Positions 35,852 to 45,345 of a stretch of DNA of 64,000 bases are shown piece after piece. Both the position numbers and the translations under genes were made by a program. Origin of the DNA: Fidelibacterota bacterium (lineage in GTDB: Bacteria; Fidelibacterota; UBA8477; JABMPR01); contig JADHVL010000004.1 of the NCBI GenBank assembly GCA_016784025.1, positions 114,663-178,662 of the forward strand. Reading direction: 5' to 3'. The notes beneath the pieces are model-generated. The model was not told the origin of the DNA, ran no database searches, and saw only the letters and a program-made list of their open reading frames with translations. Each line of letters opens with the position of its first letter. The stretch's first letter is position 1.

Positions 35852-37284
35852 TTTGAACTTTCATCAGGCGCGGTGGCAAAGCCTTTACGTTCCATCTTAC
35901 CCCATCCTTCGACTTTTCGGAGCGCAGATATAAATCCATGAATACGCCAGTAGATGGTGAGTTGACGATAACCAAAATTCTCAATGATTGCTAAAAAGAA
36001 GAGTTGGAAGAGATCCCTCGTCCTAGGATATCGTCGAAATGTTAGCTCCTCCAATGCTACTGAGAATAAGGACAGTGTAACACCAAAGACAAAGGCGACG
36101 ACAAAAAATGCCGCCATATACGTGTATGAAATAGATCCCCAGATGACAGCAATGAGAAAAGTGATATAGCCAGGCATCTCTATAGCAGGTCCCAACATTT
36201 CCAGAAAATAGAAATATGGAAAGGCGAACATTCCTATACGCCCGTATTTTGGATTGAACAGCATCACTCTATGGCGGGAAAGCACTTCAAACAGTCCTCT
36301 CTGCCAGCGGTCACGTTGCCGTCCTAAAATTTTAGTGGATTCAGGACATTCTGTCCAGGCGACAGGATCTGGTACAAATGAAATGGTATAGGGCAGTTTC
36401 CGCTCGAGATGATAGCGGTGAAGTTTGACCACCAGTTCCATATCTTCACCAACGGTATCATGGGCATAGCCCCCAACTGCAACCACAGCAGAACGTTTAA
36501 ACATCCCAAAGGCACCAGAAATGATCAAAGTGGCATTCAGGGCACTCCATCCCATGCGACCGGAGAGAAATGCTCGCAAATATTCCAGGACTTGAAACTT
36601 GGCCCAAATATTTTTTGGCAATCTAATTTTTGTGAGGGTACCACGCTGGAGTGTACAGTCATTTACGATTCTAATAATCCCACCGGCAGCAACAGTATGG
36701 GCATCTTCGAGGAAGGGTCTCACGATACGAATGAGTGCATCTCGTTCTAGAATACTATCAGCGTCCATGGCGCAAAAGAGAGGAGTGCGACAATAGTTTA
36801 TTCCTACGTTCAAGGCATCTGCCTTGCCTCCGTTTTCCTTGTCGATAACCCACAGATTGGGTTGATACTCGCTACGGTAAATGCCCCTGACAGCGGCTGC
36901 ATCAATATCTGCGACCTTGTATCGCGCAGCGGGTTTTAGTTCGAAGGCATTGATGAGCTGTTCCATGGTGGAATCCTTGGAACCATCATTAATGACCAGC
37001 ACTTCATATTCGGGATAGTTCAAGGCTAACAGGGCACGGATTGATTCAACACATGTGGCCTCTTCATTATAAGCAGGTGCAAAAAGGGTTACAGGAGGTA
37101 CACCAGCTTTTGCCATCAAAGATTGCAGGTCCACCGCCTCCATTCGTCGGGCATATGATCTCAAAGAGAAAAAAGCGAAAATCGTGGTCAATAAGTAAAA
37201 GAAATTCAGCAGGAGGAAGTAGGCCAGAACAACATAGTTGAAACTTTCCAATAAGATTTCCAACAAGCGAACAAAAATGGTCAT
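35848..37284 (-). CDS. Membrane glycosyltransferase family 2 (processive polysaccharide synthase type)
   Basis: 478 residues. A membrane helix (about 12-40) precedes the GT2 domain: FAPAYNEEATCVESIRALL, VLVINDGSKDST, the metal-binding CAMDADSI, GEDMELVVKLHR with the catalytic Asp, and QRDRW, the Q-x-x-R-W signature of processive synthases such as PgaC, HasA and BcsA. Two or three helices follow (about 350-425). The likely reaction is polymerisation of a beta-linked sugar on the cytoplasmic side with export through the same protein. No PilZ domain is present, so any c-di-GMP effect would be indirect, perhaps through the HEAT-repeat partner whose stop overlaps its ATG by 4 bp. Confidence 0.92.
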   Translation of the reverse strand: MTIFVRLLEILLESFNYVVLAYFLLLNFFYLLTTIFAFFSLRSYARRMEAVDLQSLMAKAGVPPVTLFAPAYNEEATCVESIRALLALNYPEYEVLVINDGSKDSTMEQLINAFELKPAARYKVADIDAAAVRGIYRSEYQPNLWVIDKENGGKADALNVGINYCRTPLFCAMDADSILERDALIRIVRPFLEDAHTVAAGGIIRIVNDCTLQRGTLTKIRLPKNIWAKFQVLEYLRAFLSGRMGWSALNATLIISGAFGMFKRSAVVAVGGYAHDTVGEDMELVVKLHRYHLERKLPYTISFVPDPVAWTECPESTKILGRQRDRWQRGLFEVLSRHRVMLFNPKYGRIGMFAFPYFYFLEMLGPAIEMPGYITFLIAVIWGSISYTYMAAFFVVAFVFGVTLSLFSVALEELTFRRYPRTRDLFQLFFLAIIENFGYRQLTIYWRIHGFISALRKVEGWGKMERKGFATAPDESSK

Positions 37285-38447
37285 AGGCCATTGACCTCTG
37301 TGAGGATTTGCTGGGCGATTGAAGCCCTAAAATGATCTGAAGCGGCGATTTCCTCAAGTAATTGGGTGCTTTTAATCTGATGCAGGGCTCTTGCGGCTTG
37401 CAGCGCTACCCAACTTGAGGGATCGTCAAGACCTTTTAGCATGATGGATGCATCAGATTCTAAACCAACAGAACCAAGAGCTGAAAGGGCATGGATGCGA
37501 ATAATCTCCTCAGGTGATACAACAAGGTCAAGTAAGAGCGGTCTATGCCGGTGGGTACCCATATCCCTCAATATCTTTAAACAGGTTGCGCTTAGCTCTG
37601 GATCATCTCCAGCCTCCAGAACTTTCACTGCAGCATCTGGAGCCGCCAGATCTCCAATATGTCTTAAGGCTTCCGCAGCTGCAATTCGTACCCGAACTGA
37701 GGCTTCGCGGTTGAGAAGCTCCTCACGCAAGCGAGGGGCAATTGGAGGTCCCATCTCAGACAGCATAGAGGACAGAAAGTTCATGCTCCACTCATCAAAA
37801 TGTGAAAGTTCTGGAAGGATGAGGTCGATATGTTCAGGATAATCTGCGTGGGCTAAAATTCTCGCTGCAGCCATCTTTACAATGGGGACATCCTCTTGCA
37901 AGGCGAGAATGATGGGATCAATAAATTCTGGAAATCCCAGGGTGGCCAGGATATTGATATTCCGGGCTCGTAGTTCCGGATATCCCCGTTTCAATTTCTT
38001 TGCAATGCTCGCTAAGTAAGGTTGAGCCAGGTCCTTGATAATCTGAAGTTCCTGCCCTCTTAATCTTGAGGCGAATCGATAAAGATATTGGACAAAAAAC
38101 GATATGTCTTTCCGCTTTATAATCATACTAGGGGTTTCACCCTCATCGCTGGAAAGAATTTCCATGATTTGACCTTCCCAACTCTTTTCCAGACGGGAAT
38201 ACTTCTTTGATATCAGATTGTTCTTCATCCGCAGGAGTACAACACCTACGGCTATGATGACGGTAAGGACAAATAGAAATACGACGGTAAGGATCAGGAT
38301 TTGCAGGGCCATTTCGAGACGAGGGAGTTTCTCAAAATAGGAAAAGAATTCGTCACCCAAACCCTTTAAAAAGGCAAGGAACTGTTTCAAATATTTTACG
38401 AATTGTTCAGAATTCAAGATGAATCCTGAGTTGAGTAAGGAGCTCAA
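37281..38447 (-). CDS. HEAT-repeat protein with an N-terminal membrane helix
   Basis: 388 residues: one membrane helix at about 47-72 (ILILTVVFLFVLTVIIAVGVV), a basic coiled segment, then six or more HEAT repeats (about 150-388; for example ASVRVRIAAAEALRHIGD and EIIRIHALSALGSVG). HEAT solenoids act as protein-binding scaffolds. The start is uncertain: TTG 38447 overlaps the upstream receiver gene by 41 bp and has no ribosome site, while TTG 38417 has AGGA six bases upstream. Placed between a receiver and a glycosyltransferase with 4-bp coupling, it may hold the synthase or relay the signal to it. Confidence 0.85.
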   Translation of the reverse strand: MSSLLNSGFILNSEQFVKYLKQFLAFLKGLGDEFFSYFEKLPRLEMALQILILTVVFLFVLTVIIAVGVVLLRMKNNLISKKYSRLEKSWEGQIMEILSSDEGETPSMIIKRKDISFFVQYLYRFASRLRGQELQIIKDLAQPYLASIAKKLKRGYPELRARNINILATLGFPEFIDPIILALQEDVPIVKMAAARILAHADYPEHIDLILPELSHFDEWSMNFLSSMLSEMGPPIAPRLREELLNREASVRVRIAAAEALRHIGDLAAPDAAVKVLEAGDDPELSATCLKILRDMGTHRHRPLLLDLVVSPEEIIRIHALSALGSVGLESDASIMLKGLDDPSSWVALQAARALHQIKSTQLLEEIAASDHFRASIAQQILTEVNGL

Positions 38448-38778
38448 AGGGATTGAATGGCTTTCTCAGTACAGCCTTGGCTCCCATTCGAAGCCATTTC
38501 TCTGTGAGGTCCTTGTCATCTCTGGCAGAAAGCATAACAATTTCAGGATCTCCTGGTGAGGACGAGTTTTTAAAAACTCCCAGTAATTCTTCACCACTAC
38601 TATCGGGCAATTGGTAGTCTAAAATGATTCCATCAATTTTTTGATTCTGCATCAATTCGCGGGCTGTGGCACCATCCGCAGCTTCAAAAAGGGTCAAGCT
38701 ATCAATTGAAGCAAGAACTGAGCTGAGGATGAGGCGGATATCCTCGTCATCATCTATGATTAATAGTGAATAGCTCAT
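38407..38778 (-). CDS. Single-domain response regulator
   Basis: 123 residues, a lone receiver domain: acidic pocket LLIIDDDEDIR, phospho-acceptor Asp in DGIILDYQLPD, Ser in IVMLSARDD and Lys in AVLRKPFNP. No output domain. Its ATG overlaps the stop of the GGDEF gene by 4 bp, and its end overlaps the HEAT gene. It probably carries the phosphorelay signal to the HEAT/glycosyltransferase pair. Confidence 0.93.
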   Translation of the reverse strand: MSYSLLIIDDDEDIRLILSSVLASIDSLTLFEAADGATARELMQNQKIDGIILDYQLPDSSGEELLGVFKNSSSPGDPEIVMLSARDDKDLTEKWLRMGAKAVLRKPFNPFELLTQLRIHLEF

Positions 38779-40304
38779 TTCAACAAGCGTCGGATTCTGG
38801 CGAGTAACTCCATGGGGCTGAATGGTTTCAGGACGTAGTCATTGGCTCCCAATTTAAGACCTCGGGAAATATCCTGTTCACTGCCCATGGATGTCAACAT
38901 AATCACAGGGGTCTTTTGATTCATTGAGTCAGCCCGGGTTCTCTGGAGCAATTCAAATCCTTCCATCCCCGGCATCTTCACGTCAAAAATGGCCAGATCA
39001 TACTGTGATTCTCTAGCAGCCTCAAGGGCGGCATCGCCACGATCGAAGTGATCAATTTCAAAACCATCTTTGCGTAAACGATGAAGAATAAATTCTGCCG
39101 TGAGGTCATCATCCTCGGCCAAGAGAATTCGTGTAGGCCGAATTTCAACTTCGTCACCTGAGCTCATGATGCAGTTTCTTCCACCCGCTTTTGCACGATA
39201 TAGCACAGCATCTGCCTGTGAAAGAGCCTGCTCCATATCTTCACCGGGCTCTACCTGATAGACTCCGCCTGAAAAGGAAATGGAAATTGATGCCCCCGTT
39301 TTTGTAACAAGTGGAAATTGATTTAAATGGGAAAGCGCTTTGGTCAAGGCTGCTTTTCCCTCATTTTCCAGTGTAGATGGAAGCAGCACGGCAAACTCTT
39401 CACCCCCCCAACGAGCTACATAATCTGATTGACGTAATTTCTCCCGTATCTGTGTCGCCACATAGCGAAGCGCTTCATCACCAACCATATGTCCATGGTC
39501 ATCGTTTATTGTTTTGAAATCATCTATGTCGAGCATGGCCAGGCAAAGGGGAGAATCTTCGCGCAGCGAAAGTTTACTTTGGGACTCATAATTCTCTGAG
39601 AAAGCTGCCCGATTGGGAAGATTTGTGAGGTGATCAAAACGAGTTTGTTTTTCCAGGCTGCGACTACGCTGAAGCGTGACGGCGACCCGGGTGGTCAACA
39701 GAGCTGGATCCAGAGGCTTTTCAAAATAATCATCGGCTCCCAGAGCAAAACATTCTGCCTTGATTTGAGGACTATTTTTGGCAGAAAGAACGAGAACTGG
39801 CAAAGAGGCTGTGCGATGATCCTCTCTCAGCTTGATTAGAAAATTTCTTCCATCAATATCAGGAAGGACTAAATCTAATATCATTATATCAAATGACTCT
39901 TTTGCCAGGATGTCCATGCCTTCCTGGGCAGTTTCGGCAGTGGTCACATCATAGCCTTGCTTTTGCAGTATGACCCCCAACATCAATCTTATCTCGTCTG
40001 AATCGTCTACAACAAGGATGCGTTCACTATCTGTTCTGGTTTCATCATATAGCTCCTGGAGGTGATCAACCAGGTGTGCCAGTGATTCAGCCAACATCAT
40101 GTCACCGGAATCTTCTACTGCAGCGGAAAGTTCGCTAATTTTTGGAAATCCATAAGTTGCACCAGATCCTCGGAGGGAGTGTGCTAACCTTCTGATAGAA
40201 ACGGCAGATTCTACGAAATTGAGGGTGAGCCCTTTACCTGCAGCACGCAAGGCTTCAATTCTTGAGCCCATCTTTTGCAGGTATACTTTTTGAAATTCTT
40301 CCAT
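38775..40304 (-). CDS. Hpt-REC-GGDEF-REC phosphorelay diguanylate cyclase
   Basis: 509 residues with an unusual domain order. Residues about 1-90 are a His-phosphotransfer domain (RRLAHSLRGSGATYGFP, with His about 39). About 95-215 is a receiver (VVDDSDEIR, Asp in IMILDLVLPD, Lys in FEKPLDP). About 225-385 is a GGDEF domain with RWGGEEFAVLLPS, and the product-inhibition site RxxD is present as RQSD. About 390-509 is a second receiver (LLAEDDD, Asp in LAIFDVKMPG, Lys in YVLKPFSP). It can therefore both relay phosphate and make c-di-GMP. It lies 3 bp after the hybrid kinase, its likely phosphate source. Confidence 0.94.
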   Translation of the reverse strand: MEEFQKVYLQKMGSRIEALRAAGKGLTLNFVESAVSIRRLAHSLRGSGATYGFPKISELSAAVEDSGDMMLAESLAHLVDHLQELYDETRTDSERILVVDDSDEIRLMLGVILQKQGYDVTTAETAQEGMDILAKESFDIMILDLVLPDIDGRNFLIKLREDHRTASLPVLVLSAKNSPQIKAECFALGADDYFEKPLDPALLTTRVAVTLQRSRSLEKQTRFDHLTNLPNRAAFSENYESQSKLSLREDSPLCLAMLDIDDFKTINDDHGHMVGDEALRYVATQIREKLRQSDYVARWGGEEFAVLLPSTLENEGKAALTKALSHLNQFPLVTKTGASISISFSGGVYQVEPGEDMEQALSQADAVLYRAKAGGRNCIMSSGDEVEIRPTRILLAEDDDLTAEFILHRLRKDGFEIDHFDRGDAALEAARESQYDLAIFDVKMPGMEGFELLQRTRADSMNQKTPVIMLTSMGSEQDISRGLKLGANDYVLKPFSPMELLARIRRLLK

Positions 40305-40307
40305 GCT

Positions 40308-43300
40308 TTATTTTTCTAGAAATATGGTTAGCATTTGGTGCCTGAGTTCTTGTTCAAAATCTTGATCCTTCCTGATAATGACGATCCCATCATTTTTTAT
40401 CAAGAGTTCTTCCTGCGGACTCAAATTTTTACCAGTAATAATCATCACCCGGGGCATGGTATGACTGGTTCTGTTCTCTAAAACTTCAAGAAATTTCATC
40501 CCGTCCATTTCTGGCATTTTTAAATCCAGGAGTATCAAGTTAGGAACATAATCTTCAAGAATATCCAATGCTTCCTGTCCATTTCCAGCAGTTCTGAGTT
40601 CAAGTTGAAGATCGGAAAGGTATTCAGAGATAAGATCCCTCATGTCAGGATCATCTTCTACAAGCAACACGCAACAAGGAGCATTTTGAATATTTCTACG
40701 GATGGCCCATATCAGGTCATGTTGATTCACTGGTTTTTGCACAAAATCTGTGGCACCTGGAATTTTACCTCGATTTTCACGGGCAACGATACTCACCACC
40801 ACCACTGGAATATCAGCAAATTCCTTTTTTGCTCTTAATGCTGCCAGGAAAACATCACCAGTCTCATCTGGCATCCTGAGATCCAATGTAATAAGATCAG
40901 GTTTTTGACGCTTCACCGCTTTCATGGCAGCAGCAGTAGAAACTGCTGTTTCAAGCTCACATTCTGTATCCTTCAGGTAATGTGAAAGGAGTGTCAGTGA
41001 ATCTGGATCATCATCAACAAGAAGAATGCGCTTCCCTTTGAAACTACCTCCTGTGGTTGAGCCTGAAACTCGATCTGATGAACGAGTGCTTTGCCTGACT
41101 GATTCTTCAATTTGTGCCACTGGATCATCCAGGGGTATTGATATTCTGAATGTGGACCCTTTGCCAATCTCACTATCTACATCAAGGCTATATCCCATGA
41201 GTTCGCATAGTGCACGGCTAATGGCCAGACCCAATCCTGTACCGCCATATTTGCGCTGAGTACTGGAATCTACTTGTTCAAATTCATCAAAAATGTGACC
41301 GATGCGATCCTCAGGAATTCCAATTCCTGAGTCAATCACGCTAATAGAGAGAGGGCGATTTGTATGGGGATCTGTCGCTACCTTAACTGTTACTTCACCT
41401 TCCTCAGTAAACTTTATTGCATTTGAAACCAGATTCAGTAAAATCTGTTTGAGCTTGCCAGGATCGGTCTGGACTTCAAGAATTTTTTCAGGAAGTTCCT
41501 TCACAAGATTAACTGGTTTTTGAGCAACCTGACTCTCCACCTGACCAATGAGATCTTGGACTAAATCTACGATATTGAGGCTAACTATTTCCAGGTCCAT
41601 ACTGCCGGCTTCAACTTTGGAAAGATCCAGGATGTCATTGATCAATTCCAGAAGGTGTTTTCCATTGGCCTGAATTCTTTCCAGGTAGGTAATTTCCTTC
41701 TCATCCAACTTTGATTCAGTATTTCTCAAAATGATGTTTGAAAACCCAATTACCGAATTCAATGGGGTTCTCAGCTCGTGACTCATATTTGTCAAGAATT
41801 CGCTCTTGGTCTGGTTGGCTGCTTCGGCCACTGATTTAGCCAACCGGAGGGCTTCTTCACCACGTTTCCGCTGGGTAATATCAAGAGCAATACCCAGAAA
41901 ACCTGTGATTTCCCCAGATGTGTCGCGAGTAGCGGTTACTGCTGAATCCACCGTTAACTGGCTTCCATCTTTGCGGACATAGGTCCATTCTTTCTCAGCG
42001 TAGCCACCCAACTTTGCCAGGGCTACATAGGTATCAAAACCTGCAATAGGACGGCCAAGTTCACTACTTAACTCAGTTGCCCGCTGTTTCACTTCAGACT
42101 CAAGATGAAAGATATCAGATTCTTGACCAATTATCTCATCACTACTATATCCCAGCATGCGTTCTGCACCAGGATTGAAGATGGTAATCTTGCCATCCAG
42201 ATCAGTGGCGATAATCCCTACTTGAGTAGCTGAATTAAAAACACTCTTTAGTTGGAGATGAGCATTGGCTAAATCGTCGGCTGCCTTTTTCATCTCCGTA
42301 ATATCTCGAAAGGTCCCCGTTAGAAAGTGACTTCCTTCTGTCCGAACCTCATTTATTCCAAGATCAAGATAGACAACGCTACCATCTTTACGTTGTCCAA
42401 CAACCTCTCGTGATTCTGCTACGGTTCCATCTGTGTTGGCTTCGCGAAAACGCTTTAAATATTCATCGTGCCCCTGGGATTCGGGTGCTCCCATGAGCAT
42501 CTTGATATTCTTTCCCCACACTTCCTGCAAAGAATAACCAAAAATATTTTGTGCAGCATCGTTGTAGCTTTCAATCTTGCCATAGGCATCCATAGTAATT
42601 ACGCCCACTACTGCAGAACGCACAAGAGCTCTGAATCGCTCCTCACTCTGAATCAATTTCTTTGTGGCGTTGTCTTGCTCGATAACTCGACTTACCCATT
42701 GCCCCATTAAGCGCACAAAATCGTGATCTGATTCAGTAAATGGAATATCCCTGGGTGCGGAGCGTGAAAAATTTAGGGTTCCGTAGGGTTCATCATTTAC
42801 GGTTATGGGTACACCAATATATGATTCTAGTTTAAAAGCTGCATAGCATGGATGAGTAGAGAATTCAGATGATTTCATTTCATCAATAGCCACAATATCC
42901 TTGGCTACCAGGGCAATGCTACAGTAAGTATCTCCCAGGTCAAAGATTTGTCCTTGAGACAGCCCAGATGATTCCGGGTAAAAATGTAATACCTTGTATT
43001 CTTCATCCAGAATTCGACTTATTATTCCCAGATCCATACCCAGATTATCAATACCGGCTTTTAGTGTGGCTTCCAATTGCTCCTCAATGGAGAGATTTGT
43101 ACTGGCTGAAAGCTCATATAGAAGACGAACCCGACGTTGTTGTTCATCTAAGGATATATTTAGTTTCTGAAGATTCTCTTCAAATTCAACACGCTCTGAA
43201 ACATCACGACTCACTGAAAGAATCTTGGGTTCTTCATCTTCTGAGGGTTGGTAAATTCTGGTGGAAGACTCCAACCAGATATAATGTCCTTCCTTGTGGC

Positions 43301-43877
43301 GAAACAAATAGGTGACTGGGACAGGATCGTTGGACTCTAATATTCGCCGGTGTTCATTTTGGATAAACTCCAACTGATCAGGGTCCACGAAGTCATATAT
43401 CGAATGACCGATAAGCTCATCAGCCTCATAGCCTACAATTAAAGTCGACGCAGGGGTTACAAAACTGAAGCTCCCGTCCAATTCATGCTCAGCGAGCATA
43501 TCACTTGCATTTTCTGTAAGCAGACGATAGCGGCGTTCGCTATTTTTAATTCTGAGGAGATACTTTTCTCGAGATGCCACCACAGTGGGAGCCCACAAGA
43601 GAAGGCCTACCAGGAGTAGTAACAATCCCAAGGCATAACCTGCAAAATACTTTACACCAATTTGAATGAGGGGCGTATTCAGGGAATCAGCAAGCGAACT
43701 ATGGTCAAAACTATCAAAGTATTCAATGGAAGCACCGATAAACAACAGTGAGAACGCGGTGATGATGACATACCAGCCCCTTTGGACATGGAGACGAAAA
43801 CGCTCACCCAAAATGACGAGGAAAACAAGGAGTGCAAGCGAGGTGAGCAGAAAGAGCAGTTCAGCCAGCATCAACAT
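40308..43877 (-). CDS. Membrane hybrid histidine kinase with PAS, GAF, PAS, PAS and two receivers
   Basis: 1,189 residues. About 1-105 hold three membrane helices. Then, in order: PAS (about 118-240, ENASDMLAEHELDGSF), GAF (about 250-405), PAS (about 415-535, DAYGKIESYNDAAQNIFGYS), PAS (about 545-670, DLDGKITIFNPGAERMLGYS), HisKA with FLTNMSHELRTPLNSVIGFS (His about 704), HATPase (LNLVSNAIKFTEEG, VIDSGIGIPEDRI, TGLGLAISRAL), and two receivers (LLVDDDPDSL with LDLRMPD; LLVEDDPDMR with LDLKMPE). It senses an unknown signal, perhaps redox or a small ligand, and feeds the Hpt and receiver proteins encoded on either side. ATG has GGGGAG upstream. Confidence 0.95.
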   Translation of the reverse strand: MLMLAELLFLLTSLALLVFLVILGERFRLHVQRGWYVIITAFSLLFIGASIEYFDSFDHSSLADSLNTPLIQIGVKYFAGYALGLLLLLVGLLLWAPTVVASREKYLLRIKNSERRYRLLTENASDMLAEHELDGSFSFVTPASTLIVGYEADELIGHSIYDFVDPDQLEFIQNEHRRILESNDPVPVTYLFRHKEGHYIWLESSTRIYQPSEDEEPKILSVSRDVSERVEFEENLQKLNISLDEQQRRVRLLYELSASTNLSIEEQLEATLKAGIDNLGMDLGIISRILDEEYKVLHFYPESSGLSQGQIFDLGDTYCSIALVAKDIVAIDEMKSSEFSTHPCYAAFKLESYIGVPITVNDEPYGTLNFSRSAPRDIPFTESDHDFVRLMGQWVSRVIEQDNATKKLIQSEERFRALVRSAVVGVITMDAYGKIESYNDAAQNIFGYSLQEVWGKNIKMLMGAPESQGHDEYLKRFREANTDGTVAESREVVGQRKDGSVVYLDLGINEVRTEGSHFLTGTFRDITEMKKAADDLANAHLQLKSVFNSATQVGIIATDLDGKITIFNPGAERMLGYSSDEIIGQESDIFHLESEVKQRATELSSELGRPIAGFDTYVALAKLGGYAEKEWTYVRKDGSQLTVDSAVTATRDTSGEITGFLGIALDITQRKRGEEALRLAKSVAEAANQTKSEFLTNMSHELRTPLNSVIGFSNIILRNTESKLDEKEITYLERIQANGKHLLELINDILDLSKVEAGSMDLEIVSLNIVDLVQDLIGQVESQVAQKPVNLVKELPEKILEVQTDPGKLKQILLNLVSNAIKFTEEGEVTVKVATDPHTNRPLSISVIDSGIGIPEDRIGHIFDEFEQVDSSTQRKYGGTGLGLAISRALCELMGYSLDVDSEIGKGSTFRISIPLDDPVAQIEESVRQSTRSSDRVSGSTTGGSFKGKRILLVDDDPDSLTLLSHYLKDTECELETAVSTAAAMKAVKRQKPDLITLDLRMPDETGDVFLAALRAKKEFADIPVVVVSIVARENRGKIPGATDFVQKPVNQHDLIWAIRRNIQNAPCCVLLVEDDPDMRDLISEYLSDLQLELRTAGNGQEALDILEDYVPNLILLDLKMPEMDGMKFLEVLENRTSHTMPRVMIITGKNLSPQEELLIKNDGIVIIRKDQDFEQELRHQMLTIFLEK

Positions 43878-43892
43878 GGAGGTAAACTCCCC

Positions 43893-44264
43893 TTAATGGA
43901 CCGTATCGATTAAGCGTGCAACCATTTCGATGAGGGCATTGAAATCAACAATAGGCTTTGTAAAATATTCATCAAAACCCTTCCCCATGTATTTCTCTCT
44001 GTCACCGACCATAGCATGGGCAGTCAGGGCAATAACAGGCAAGTGTTTTAAATTGTCATCTAAGCGCATAGATTCCAGTACGGCGACACCATCCATACGT
44101 GGGAGAGAAATATCCAGTAACACCAGCTCAACCTTTGCATCGGGCAATCCTGCCAGGGCATCTATCCCATTTTCATAACTTACAATCTCATATAGCGAAC
44201 CAAGTATGGCTTCTGCCAGCATGAGATTATCAGGATTGTCCTCTACGATAGCTATGCGTCTCAT
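43893..44264 (-). CDS. Single-domain response regulator
   Basis: 123 residues, receiver only: IAIVEDNPDNLMLAEAI, phospho-Asp in LVLLDISLPRMDG, Thr in VIALTAHAM and Lys in YFTKPIVD. The IVEDNPDN form is typical of receivers paired with hybrid kinases. Its ATG overlaps the Hpt gene stop by 4 bp, and the hybrid kinase starts 15 bp downstream. Confidence 0.94.
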   Translation of the reverse strand: MRRIAIVEDNPDNLMLAEAILGSLYEIVSYENGIDALAGLPDAKVELVLLDISLPRMDGVAVLESMRLDDNLKHLPVIALTAHAMVGDREKYMGKGFDEYFTKPIVDFNALIEMVARLIDTVH

Positions 44265-44635
44265 AAACCTTCTAAAGCTCCTTTTAAATATTTCTGAAAA
44301 ACCTTTTGGGCTGTTAATAATTCCGAGAGGAGGTCTGGCATGCTGCCTATTTGCTTTTCAATGGCAGCAGTTTCCATTAACTTTGAGATATTAGAAACTT
44401 TTTTTCCGCCAAGATTTCCCGCACTTGAGATGAGGGAATGGGCCGCATTTTTAATCTCTGAGAATGCCTGTGTATCAATGCCATGTGAAATGTTCTCCAG
44501 AAGTTGAGCTCCTCTGATCAAATACATTCCTACAAGCTCACTGGCTAACTTTGTTCCTCCCAGCTCCTGTAAGCGTCGCAGAAACAAGGGGTCAATATCA
44601 TCAGAAGCCGTTGAGTTATTCAATTGATCGTTCAT
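44261..44635 (-). CDS. Histidine phosphotransfer (Hpt) protein
   Basis: 124 residues, a stand-alone Hpt four-helix bundle: the phospho-His is in IKNAAHSLISSAGNLGGKKV (His about 61), with the expected Leu-rich helices before and after. First gene of the eight-gene signalling/glycan operon; the promoter should lie in 44636-44768. It can accept phosphate from the hybrid kinase's receiver and pass it to the stand-alone receivers. Confidence 0.92.
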   Translation of the reverse strand: MNDQLNNSTASDDIDPLFLRRLQELGGTKLASELVGMYLIRGAQLLENISHGIDTQAFSEIKNAAHSLISSAGNLGGKKVSNISKLMETAAIEKQIGSMPDLLSELLTAQKVFQKYLKGALEGL

Positions 44636-44768
44636 AGTTGCTCTTTAAAAATCATTTCTAGTATTAATCAAGTAATATACTTCAAAAAATGCTCATACAT
44701 AATAATAGCATTGATCTACAGCCCATTTCAGGAGGGCTGATGATATATATAATTTCATAGTATGGACG

Positions 44769-45293
44769 TTAAGGTACATCCATGTACGCTGCCAGAATAC
44801 TCTGTTTCTCAGCATTAGATAATTCATTCAGGGCAATGAGCTCGTGATTCCCACCTAGCAGATAGTGTCCGGTCAAATATCCCACAGCCCCTCCAACACT
44901 TATTGTAGTGATAAAATTTAAGGGGGTGTCCAGAAATGTGGCAAATCTCTCACTCAATGTCATCTCTTCAATGGAACCACGTTCCTTGAAAAAAAACCTC
45001 ACTCCCAGATAACTTCCCAGCACCATGAGGCAGGGTGTGTATCTGTTGGCCCGACTGAATTCGCGAATCCCCGTGATCTCTGCCAAACTCAAATTTGTCC
45101 TGGTATAGACTCCTGGCAGAAAGGGTACATACTCCACAGAAACATTAAATTCTGAGACACTCACTACCTGGCAATCTTGGAGGGTTTTGTTGTTACCATA
45201 ATAAATGGTAAGTGATTGAGCTAAAAGTCTTGATGGACCAGCGAGACCCAAGACAAATGTCAGCATAATGGCAATGGATGATGTTCTATACAC
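44769..45293 (-). CDS. Secreted or membrane protein of unknown function
   Basis: 174 residues. Start GTG at 45293 with AGGGGGT upstream; signal peptide about 1-25 ending LLAQS. The mature part has a beta-rich segment (TIYYGNNKTLQDCQVVSVSEFNVSVEY read in two parts, LSLAEITGIREF), then weakly hydrophobic stretches (PCLMVLGSYLGVRFFF; FITTISVGGAVGYLTGHYLLGG) with Gly spacing like short membrane helices. No family recognised. It follows the M61 peptidase gene by 52 bp and may share its transcript. Confidence 0.65.
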   Translation of the reverse strand: MYRTSSIAIMLTFVLGLAGPSRLLAQSLTIYYGNNKTLQDCQVVSVSEFNVSVEYVPFLPGVYTRTNLSLAEITGIREFSRANRYTPCLMVLGSYLGVRFFFKERGSIEEMTLSERFATFLDTPLNFITTISVGGAVGYLTGHYLLGGNHELIALNELSNAEKQSILAAYMDVP

Positions 45294-45345
45294 GATAGAC
45301 CCCCTATTTGCCTGAGCATAAATCGCTCAACGCATATAAAAATAT

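Noticed and set aside
44719..44739. Hairpin CAGCCC/GGGCTG after the 44769-45293 gene as a terminator
   Set aside because: Short stem with a 9-nt loop and no T tract on the relevant strand.
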